From Indioceanicola profundi (GTDB lineage Bacteria; Pseudomonadota; Alphaproteobacteria; Azospirillales; Azospirillaceae): DNA of 64,000 nt. How positions within the stretch are numbered: position 1 is the first letter of the stretch; the number at the start of each line of letters is the position of its first letter. The translations under genes and the position numbers were made by a program. Where the stretch lies: NCBI RefSeq assembly GCF_003568845.1, contig NZ_CP030126.1, forward strand, positions 2,073,001-2,137,000, given 5' to 3'. The notes beneath the pieces were generated by a model that saw only the letters and a list, made by a program, of their open reading frames with translations, was not told the origin of the DNA and searched no databases. Below are positions 58,222 through 64,000 of this stretch, one piece after another.

Positions 58222-59388
58222 ATGACCGAGACGACGTTCAGCCCGCAGCCCGAGGGCGCCACCGGCGCACTGGTCCTGGCCGATGGAACAGTCGTCTGGG
58301 GCCGCGGCATCGGCGCCGCCGGCCACCGGGTGGGCGAGGTGTGCTTCAACACCTCCATGACCGGGTACCAGGAAATCCTGACCGACCCCAGCTATGCCGG
58401 CCAGATCATCACCTTCACTTTCCCCCATGTCGGCAATGTCGGCGCCAATCCAGAGGATATCGAGACCGTGACGCCGGTGGCGCGCGGGCTGATCCTGAAG
58501 GCGGACATCACCGACCCGGCCAACTGGCGCGCCACCCGGAACCTGGACGAGTGGCTGAAGAGCTACGACCTGATCGGCCTGTCGGGTGTGGACACCCGCA
58601 AGCTGACCCGCCGCATCCGCGATGCCGGCGCGCCCACCGGCGTGGTGGCGCATGCGCCCGACGGGAAGTTCGACATCCCGGCCCTGATCAAGGTCGCCCG
58701 CGAGTGGCCCGGCCTGACCGGCATGGATCTGGCCAAGGAGGTGTCCTCCCGCCAGTCCTACAGCTGGAATGAGACCACCTGGACCATCGGCGACGGTTAC
58801 GGCGTCCAGGAGAATCCGAAGCACCATGTCGTGGCCGTGGATTTCGGCGCCAAGCGCAACATCCTGCGCTGCCTGGCCGCCGCCGGCGTGAAGGTCACCG
58901 TGGTGCCCGCCACCGCCACGGCGGACGAGGTTCTGGCCCACAAGCCGGACGGCGTCTTCCTGTCCAACGGTCCCGGCGACCCGGCCGCCACCGGCCAGTA
59001 TGCCGTTCCGATGATCCGGGGCGTGCTGGACGCCGGCGTGCCGACCTTCGGCATCTGCCTCGGCCATCAGATGCTGGCCCTGGCGCTGGGTGCGAAGACC
59101 GAGAAGATGCACCAGGGCCACCGCGGCGCGAACCACCCGGTCAAGGACCTGGCCACCGGCAAGGTGGAGATCACCAGCCAGAACCATGGCTTCGTCGTGG
59201 TTCCGGACAGCCTGCCCACCGATGTGGAGCCGACCCACGTTTCCCTGTTCGACGGCACGAACGAGGGGCTGCGGGTGAAGGGCAAGCCGGTCTTCTCCGT
59301 CCAGTACCATCCGGAAGCCAGCCCCGGCCCGCAGGACAGCCACTATCTGTTCCAGCGCTTCGTGGACGCCATCGAAGGGCGGTATTGA
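58222..59388 (+). CDS. carA: Carbamoyl-phosphate synthase small subunit
   Basis: A glutaminase subunit of 388 residues feeding ammonia to CarB. The N-terminal domain (VGEVCFNTSMTGYQEILTDP) precedes a class I glutamine amidotransferase with the catalytic cysteine in FGICLGHQMLALALG and the His/Glu pair in QYHPEASPGP. AAGGTG stands 5 bp before the ATG. carB is not next to it: the following gene is on the other strand. Confidence 0.96.
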   Translation: MTETTFSPQPEGATGALVLADGTVVWGRGIGAAGHRVGEVCFNTSMTGYQEILTDPSYAGQIITFTFPHVGNVGANPEDIETVTPVARGLILKADITDPANWRATRNLDEWLKSYDLIGLSGVDTRKLTRRIRDAGAPTGVVAHAPDGKFDIPALIKVAREWPGLTGMDLAKEVSSRQSYSWNETTWTIGDGYGVQENPKHHVVAVDFGAKRNILRCLAAAGVKVTVVPATATADEVLAHKPDGVFLSNGPGDPAATGQYAVPMIRGVLDAGVPTFGICLGHQMLALALGAKTEKMHQGHRGANHPVKDLATGKVEITSQNHGFVVVPDSLPTDVEPTHVSLFDGTNEGLRVKGKPVFSVQYHPEASPGPQDSHYLFQRFVDAIEGRY

Positions 59389-59408
59389 GTCTGCACCCGT
59401 AGGGTACC

Positions 59409-59493
59409 GTCCTGCCCTGGCCGCCTGCGGCAACGACAGGCTCAGGGCGGGGCGAGAGCATCGCGTAGGTCGGTCGGGCATGGCCCGGCCGAC
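59409..59493. repeat. Extragenic palindromic element between carA and the UdgX gene
   Basis: Two hairpins in the 129-bp convergent gap. The first pairs CCTGCCCTG (59411-59419) with CAGGGCGGG (59443-59451) and contains CGACAGGCTCAGGGC, which resembles a known family of repeated intergenic palindromes in proteobacteria. The second is an 11-bp stem with one G-U around the loop ATG (59469-59493). It may act as a shared 3' end. Confidence 0.55.
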
Positions 59494-59517
59494 ATTCCAG
59501 AACGATGCGGGCCCTGC

Positions 59518-60912
59518 CTACGCAGGTCCGACCTGCGCCGCCATCCTCAAATCCTCCACGAACCTCGCATATTCCCGCACCTTGGCGGCCTCGTCCGGCA
59601 GGCGCAGCAGGTAGGAGGGGTGGACGGTGAGCAGCAGGCGACGCCCCTCCCCGATCTCCATCATCCGCCCGCGCTCCTGCTGCACCTTGACCTCACGGCC
59701 CAGCAGGGCGCGGCCGGCGGTGGCGCCCAGCGCCACGATCAGGCGCGGCCGCACCGTGCGTATCTCCTCCTCCAGCCACCAACGGCAGCTTTCGATCTCG
59801 CCGGCATCCGGCTTCTGATGGATGCGGCGCTTGCCGCGCGGGGTGAATTTGAAATGCTTGACCGCGTTGGTCAGGTAGGCGTCCGCCCGCACGATGCCGG
59901 CCTCCGCCAGCGCCCTGTCCAGGACCTGCCCCGCCGGCCCGACGAAGGGGCGGCCGGCCAGATCTTCCTGGTCGCCCGGCTGCTCCCCCACCAGCATCAG
60001 CGCGGCATTCGGCGGCCCCTCCCCCGGCACGGCCTGTGTCGCCGGCTGCCAGAGCGGGCAGCGGCGGCAGGCCTGGAGCCCGCCTTCCGTCCCGCTTCGA
60101 TCCGGCATCGCCCCGCAGCCCCAGCGCTCCGCCCGTGCGGCGGGCAGGCTGGGCACAGTCGCGACCATCTCCGCCGCCCGTGCGGCGGCACCGCGCACCA
60201 GGGGCGTGATGAGCTGGGCCTCCGGCAGGTTGCGCCAGTACTTCTTCGGCATCTCCGACCGCATGGCGGCGACCTTCAGCCGGGCGGGATTGAAGATGCT
60301 GGCGTAGTAGCTCTGCCAATAGGCTTCCAGCGCGTCCTCGTCCGGCACGTCCGCCCGGCGGGCGCCGGGCGTGAAGTGCAGCGTGTCGCCGTCCCAATGC
60401 GCACTGCGCTCGGGCGTCAGGATGGACCAGCGCATGGAGGCGAAGCGGCGGGCGAAGAAGGGCGCGGCACGCTCGACGATGTGGTGGTCCGGCTCGAACC
60501 AGGCGAGATAATGCCCGTCCCGCTCCCGGAAGCGCACGAAGGCATGCATCTTGTGCTCGTCACGCCGCACGGCCTTTTCCAGCGCCATGGCCCGATGGAC
60601 GTCCCGGTCGGAGGATATCTCCAGAAGTGCCGGCTCTTCCTTCGCCAGCCGCCAGAGCAGCCGGTAGAGCAGGCCGAACCGCTCCGGATCGCGGTGGCAG
60701 ACCACGGCATCGGCCAGTTCCAGGAAGCGTCGCGGCACGGTGAAGCCGCCGGCCGCGGTCGGTTCCGGCGGCAGCGCATCCCCGAACAGCCCGGCGCCGC
60801 CATCCGGCCGCCAGTCCACCGCCGCCGGCTCGACCCCGGCCAGGACCAGCCGCCGCGCGGCGGTGCGCCATCCGGCGAGATCGACCGGCCCGTCCAGGGG
60901 CACCGCGTACAT
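59518..60912 (-). CDS. DUF4130 (TIGR03915)-UdgX fusion, uracil-DNA binding protein
   Basis: A protein of 464 residues. Residues ~1-250 are a DUF4130/TIGR03915 domain (probable DNA metabolism protein linked to a radical SAM partner). Residues ~265-464 are a UdgX-type uracil-DNA glycosylase domain: CRRCPLW for the Fe-S cluster, GEQPGDQEDLAGRPFVGPAG at the active site, and the diagnostic loop KRRIH (361-365), whose histidine crosslinks covalently to the uracil site in Mycobacterium UdgX. HPSYLLRL closes the pocket. GAGGGGGT stands before the ATG at 60912. It follows the radical SAM gene by 10 bp. Confidence 0.9.
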   Translation of the reverse strand: MYAVPLDGPVDLAGWRTAARRLVLAGVEPAAVDWRPDGGAGLFGDALPPEPTAAGGFTVPRRFLELADAVVCHRDPERFGLLYRLLWRLAKEEPALLEISSDRDVHRAMALEKAVRRDEHKMHAFVRFRERDGHYLAWFEPDHHIVERAAPFFARRFASMRWSILTPERSAHWDGDTLHFTPGARRADVPDEDALEAYWQSYYASIFNPARLKVAAMRSEMPKKYWRNLPEAQLITPLVRGAAARAAEMVATVPSLPAARAERWGCGAMPDRSGTEGGLQACRRCPLWQPATQAVPGEGPPNAALMLVGEQPGDQEDLAGRPFVGPAGQVLDRALAEAGIVRADAYLTNAVKHFKFTPRGKRRIHQKPDAGEIESCRWWLEEEIRTVRPRLIVALGATAGRALLGREVKVQQERGRMMEIGEGRRLLLTVHPSYLLRLPDEAAKVREYARFVEDLRMAAQVGPA

Positions 60913-60922
60913 CGCCACCCCC

Positions 60923-62146
60923 TCAAGCCGCCAGATCGAGGCTGAGCTGCTCCGGCTTCGGGGCCAGGCGCTTGCGCAGGTCCAACCGGTCCAGGGGGGA
61001 GCGGCCGATCTGCCTGTCCGCGGTGACGATGAAGGGCGCCACCTTGGCCAGCGGCACCCGCAGCCGTCCCAGATCCTCCATCCGCACGGCCTTGTGCCGC
61101 CGGATGGACAGCAGCTTGTCCACCGTGCGGACACCCAGCCCCGGCACCCGAAGCAGAAGCTCCCGGTCGGCCAGATTCACATCCACCGGAAAGCGGTCGC
61201 GGTTGCGGAGCGCCCAGGCCAGCTTGGGATCGATCTGCAGGTCGAGATTCCCCGATTCGGGCACGATCTCCGCCACCTCGAAACCATAGAAGCGCATCAG
61301 CCAGTCCGCCTGGTAAAGCCGGTTCTCCCGCACCAGCGGCGGGGCCTGGAGCGGCAGGGCGGCGCTGCTGTCCGGGATGGGGCTGAAGGCGGAGTAGTAG
61401 ACGCGCCGCAGCCGGTATCCGGCATAGAGGGTGGAGCTGGTCGCCAGGATGCCGCGGTCGTCGGTGCCGTCCGCCCCTACGATCATCTGCGTGCTCTGCC
61501 CGGCCGGGGCGAAGCGGGGAGCCTTGGGACCCTCCTTCGCCTCCTCGATCCTCAGGCGCAGATTGCCCATGGAGCGGCGGATGGCGCGAGCATCCTTCTC
61601 CGGGGCCAGCCGCCCCAGCGACGGTTCCGCCGGCAGCTCGATATTGATGCTCAGCCGGTCGGCATAGCGCCCGGCCTCCGCCAGCAGCTCCGGGGCGGCG
61701 TCCGGGATGGTCTTCAGGTGGATATAGCCGCGGAACCCGTGCTCCTCCCGCAGCAGCTTCGCCACCCGGACCAACTGCTCCATCGTGTAGTCCGGCGACT
61801 GGATGATGCCGGAGCTGAGGAACAGGCCCTCGATATAGTTGCGGCGATAGAAGCCCAGCGTGAGCTTCACCACCTCCTCCGGCGTGAAGCGGGCGCGGCG
61901 GACGTTGCTGGAGCGCCGGTTCACGCAGTAGAGGCAGTCATAGATGCAGAAGTTGGTCAGCAATATCTTCAGTAGGGAGATGCAGCGCCCGTCGGGCGCG
62001 TAGGCATGGCAGATGCCCATCCCCTCGGTGGAGCCGATGGCGCCCATGGCCCCGGCCGAATTCCGCTTCTCCGTCCCGCTGGACGCGCAGGAGGCGTCGT
62101 ATTTGGCGGCATCCGCCAGCACCTCCAGCTTTTCCCGCAGCTCCAT
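60923..62146 (-). CDS. Putative DNA modification/repair radical SAM protein (TIGR03916)
   Basis: A protein of 407 residues. The radical SAM cluster motif is C67-x3-C71-x2-C74 (NFCIYDCLYC). Further cysteines at 20, 46 and 55 might hold a second cluster. The C-terminal part has a helix-hairpin-helix DNA-binding look (LLRVPGLGVRTVDKLLSIRR). The family is defined by its co-occurrence with UDG-like and TIGR03915 genes; the reaction is unknown. An exact alphaproteobacterial LexA box lies 25-39 bp upstream of the start. Confidence 0.9.
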   Translation of the reverse strand: MELREKLEVLADAAKYDASCASSGTEKRNSAGAMGAIGSTEGMGICHAYAPDGRCISLLKILLTNFCIYDCLYCVNRRSSNVRRARFTPEEVVKLTLGFYRRNYIEGLFLSSGIIQSPDYTMEQLVRVAKLLREEHGFRGYIHLKTIPDAAPELLAEAGRYADRLSINIELPAEPSLGRLAPEKDARAIRRSMGNLRLRIEEAKEGPKAPRFAPAGQSTQMIVGADGTDDRGILATSSTLYAGYRLRRVYYSAFSPIPDSSAALPLQAPPLVRENRLYQADWLMRFYGFEVAEIVPESGNLDLQIDPKLAWALRNRDRFPVDVNLADRELLLRVPGLGVRTVDKLLSIRRHKAVRMEDLGRLRVPLAKVAPFIVTADRQIGRSPLDRLDLRKRLAPKPEQLSLDLAA

Positions 62147-62170
62147 CCCCGGCCCCGTTCCCGCTCACTG

Positions 62171-62185
62171 GTTCGCTGTATGTTC
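62171..62185. promoter_or_regulatory. LexA (SOS) box, GTTC-N7-GTTC
   Basis: GTTC (62171-62174), seven bases, GTTC (62182-62185): an exact copy of the alphaproteobacterial LexA operator. It is centred about 32 bp before the radical SAM start codon, where it would cover the promoter (a TATATG-like -10 on the minus strand lies next to it). Confidence 0.75.
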
Positions 62186-62292
62186 CATATAGTGCGCGGG
62201 TAGGATCGGGAAACCGGGTGCGACAGGAAACACCCCGCGGGCCGGAAGCCCGCGGGGCGCTTTTACGTCAGTTGCCCAGGTTCGACAGATGC

Positions 62293-63615
62293 TCAGGTGC
62301 GGTCCTTGCCGGTGGAGCCCGGAAGGTCGGTGCCGAGACCGCCGAAGCGCTTGGAATTGTCCGTCATCGGCGTGCCCGGCCCGGTGGTCCCGGTGGAGGA
62401 ACCGTCGCCCTCGAAGGCCTTGGCGGCGCCCGCCGCCTTCTCACCCGACCGCTGGGTTCCGACCAGCTTGTCCGCATCGACGGAGCTGGAGGACGAGGTC
62501 GAGCTGCCGGCCGTGCCCGAGGCCGGATTGCCGGTGGACGTGCCCAGACCGACCGTGCCGGCGGACATGCCGGAACCGGTGGTGCCATCCGACGTGTTGG
62601 TCGCCAGCCTGCCGGTGGAGGACGGCGTCGATCCCGTCGTGCCGGTAGACATGCCGGTGGACGTGCCCGAACCCGTCGTGCCGGTTGAGGAGCCGCCCGG
62701 CTCGAACGCCTTGGCGGCGTCGGACGCCTTCTCGCCGGACCGGTTATAGCCGGTCAGCTTCTGCGGGTCGGGGGAGCTGGAGTTGCTGTCCGTGCCGGAC
62801 ATGAAACCGGTTGCAGAGCCCGTGGAAGTCCCTGCCGCGCCGGTGGAGCTGGAGCCGCCGCCGGCCAGCGCGCCCATTCCGGCCCCGGTGCTGCCCGCAC
62901 CCGTGCTGCCGGCAGAGCTGCCCGTACCGGTCATTCCGGCGCTGCCAGCCGCGCCTGCGGTGGTGCCCAGGTTGGAGGCCGGCTTCGGAGCCGCAGGAGT
63001 TACGGAGGGGCCGTAGCCGGGTCCGCCCGGCTCACCCGCTCGTGGGAAGCTGGTGGAGCCGCTACGCAGGCCCGTCGGACGATAGGGGCCGGTGCCGGTG
63101 ATGCCGGAGGTGGAGATGCCGGAGGTGGAGCTGCGGCCGCCATTGCCGCCCATGCCGGTTCCGCGGTCGGTGTCCCGGAATGCCTCTGCCGCCTGCGCGG
63201 CACTCTCCGTACCACGGCGATAGCCGACCAGCGTCTCCGGGTCGGGGGAGCCGCCATAGGCGCTGCTGCCGCCATCCTCCACATGCATGTGGTGGCGCTC
63301 AGCCGGGAAGTTCGGCCCCAGCCGGTCGCGCATCGGGCGGTAGCGCCCGGCGCTCCGACGTCCGCCGCCGGCGATCTCCCAGGCCAGCCAGCCCAGCCCG
63401 ATGCCGATCAGCACAACGGGCAGCGGATTGCGCGCCACCACCTCGGTCACATCATCCACCAGGGCGCGGCCCTTCGGGTTGTCCCGCAGCCAGGACATCG
63501 CTCCGTCCATCATGCCGTCCGGAGACAGGCGGCGTTCGATTGCGCTGACGGTACGGGTCATGTCGCGGCGGGTTTCCTCTATCTCCCGCTCGATTTCCTC
63601 GGAACGCGTCGCCAT
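62293..63615 (-). CDS. DUF3618 protein with long Gly/Ser/Thr tail and three internal repeats
   Basis: A protein of 440 residues. The N terminus is a DUF3618 domain (RSEEIEREIEETRRDMTRTV, ERRLSPDGMMDGAM) with one short hydrophobic segment (PLPVVLIGIGLGWLAWEIAG, ~65-83). After a basic patch, residues ~115-440 are low-complexity Gly/Ser/Thr. Embedded in this are three similar 24-residue units at about 125-148, 283-306 and 380-403, sharing D-x-x-L-x-G-x-x-R, E-x-A and AA-x-AF. DUF3618 proteins are thought to be membrane-associated; function unknown. The tail looks like a flexible or surface-exposed spacer. Confidence 0.75.
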   Translation of the reverse strand: MATRSEEIEREIEETRRDMTRTVSAIERRLSPDGMMDGAMSWLRDNPKGRALVDDVTEVVARNPLPVVLIGIGLGWLAWEIAGGGRRSAGRYRPMRDRLGPNFPAERHHMHVEDGGSSAYGGSPDPETLVGYRRGTESAAQAAEAFRDTDRGTGMGGNGGRSSTSGISTSGITGTGPYRPTGLRSGSTSFPRAGEPGGPGYGPSVTPAAPKPASNLGTTAGAAGSAGMTGTGSSAGSTGAGSTGAGMGALAGGGSSSTGAAGTSTGSATGFMSGTDSNSSSPDPQKLTGYNRSGEKASDAAKAFEPGGSSTGTTGSGTSTGMSTGTTGSTPSSTGRLATNTSDGTTGSGMSAGTVGLGTSTGNPASGTAGSSTSSSSSVDADKLVGTQRSGEKAAGAAKAFEGDGSSTGTTGPGTPMTDNSKRFGGLGTDLPGSTGKDRT

Positions 63616-63764
63616 GGAAACTCCTCCTGGTCCAATGTTCCCCTTTCAACTGCCGAGCCACCGAAAGAGTTTCATCCTCCATGCCGCCCGCCCATGGGGC
63701 GCAGCCATTGGAGCAGCGTGCGCCCTGGTCTAGACTGGCCGGGACTTGAGGCTGGAGGGCGGGA

Positions 63765-64000
63765 ATGTGGCGGTGGGCACGGGGCTTGACGCTGGCGGTG
63801 CTGGCGGGGACGGCCTGCCTTTCCACACCCGCCCCTGCCGCTGACGTCCGCCCGCCCGATCAGGTTCCCTCCCCCGCAGTCCCCCAGGCGCCGGGGTCTC
63901 CGCCCATCGACCGGGAGCTGAAGCGCGAGGTGCCGCCGCCCAGGCCTTCCTGGCGTTCGCGGGATCGCATCGTCTATGCCTTCGACCGGCCGGCCGCCGA
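63765..64000 (+). CDS. Exported hypothetical protein, N-terminal part
   Basis: The first 78 residues of a gene running off the right edge. A signal peptide (MWRWARGLTLAVLAGTACLS, cleavage likely after PAPA) is followed by a proline-rich stretch and SRDRIVYAFDRPAA. GGAGG stands nine bases before the ATG. A cysteine at residue 18 is not in a convincing lipobox. The family cannot be told from this part. Confidence 0.6.
   Translation, partial: MWRWARGLTLAVLAGTACLSTPAPAADVRPPDQVPSPAVPQAPGSPPIDRELKREVPPPRPSWRSRDRIVYAFDRPAA

Noticed and set aside
62293-63615. CRISPR-like or tandem DNA repeats
   Set aside because: The repetitive look comes from Gly/Ser/Thr codons within one continuous reading frame; spacing and units are not regular.

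Overview
The window is a GC-rich, gene-dense chromosomal segment of an alphaproteobacterium, most likely a member of the Rhodospirillales (Azospirillum-like). This is inferred from gene content: adjacent divK and pleD, an EipB (DUF1849) protein, an alpha-type SspB next to a circularly permuted two-piece tmRNA, the elongasome operon mreB-mreC-mreD-mrdA-rodA, and an SOS box of the alphaproteobacterial GTTC-N7-GTTC type. No insertion sequence, prophage or CRISPR array was seen. Nearly everything reads as vertically inherited core genome.

Layout. 1-2.5 kb: end of pyrB, a dihydroorotase-like gene that has lost its metal ligands, and plsY. 2.5-12.3 kb: a pesticin-type muramidase, dprA, topA, a parDE toxin-antitoxin pair, rnr, an S41 lipoprotein protease and rpmG. 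12.4-17.7 kb: the signalling genes pleD and divK, dinB, an EipB homologue, and a diguanylate cyclase preceded by a sigma-54-type promoter. 17.7-21.4 kb: aspS, bioY, a DUF1284 gene, a small ORF and two identical tRNA-Lys genes. 21.5-27.3 kb: rodA, mrdA, mreD, mreC and mreB on the minus strand, with a 24-codon leader ORF in front of mreB. 27.6-34.3 kb: branched-chain amino acid synthesis (leuA, ilvC, ilvH, ilvI) with a SprA-family putative metalloprotease. 34.4-43.3 kb: miaA and serB (divergent, 5 bp apart), a TauE/SafE permease, degP, a DUF2065 gene, hflC, hflK, and an Mrp/ApbC Fe-S carrier.

43.3-49.2 kb is a minus-strand run: thyA, folA, an HExxH protein, cystathionine beta-synthase, a chloramphenicol-acetyltransferase-like enzyme, a cystathionine lyase/synthase and a GNAT acetyltransferase, several with overlapping stops and starts. 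49.3-55.1 kb: a TonB-dependent receptor, ssrA, sspB, a TfoX-domain gene and rpoD. 55.4-59.4 kb: dnaG and yqeY, with two DnaA-box-like sites between them, then carA. 59.5-62.2 kb: a radical-SAM protein and a DUF4130-UdgX fusion behind an exact alphaproteobacterial LexA box, which suggests a damage-inducible uracil-DNA repair operon. The window ends with a DUF3618 protein carrying three copies of an unfamiliar 24-residue repeat and the start of an exported protein.

The strongest leads for further work are the SOS-boxed UdgX/radical-SAM operon, the ssrA-sspB pair, the sigma-54 diguanylate cyclase, the CAT-like enzyme inside the transsulfuration operon, the mreB leader ORF, and the DnaA boxes upstream of dnaG-rpoD.
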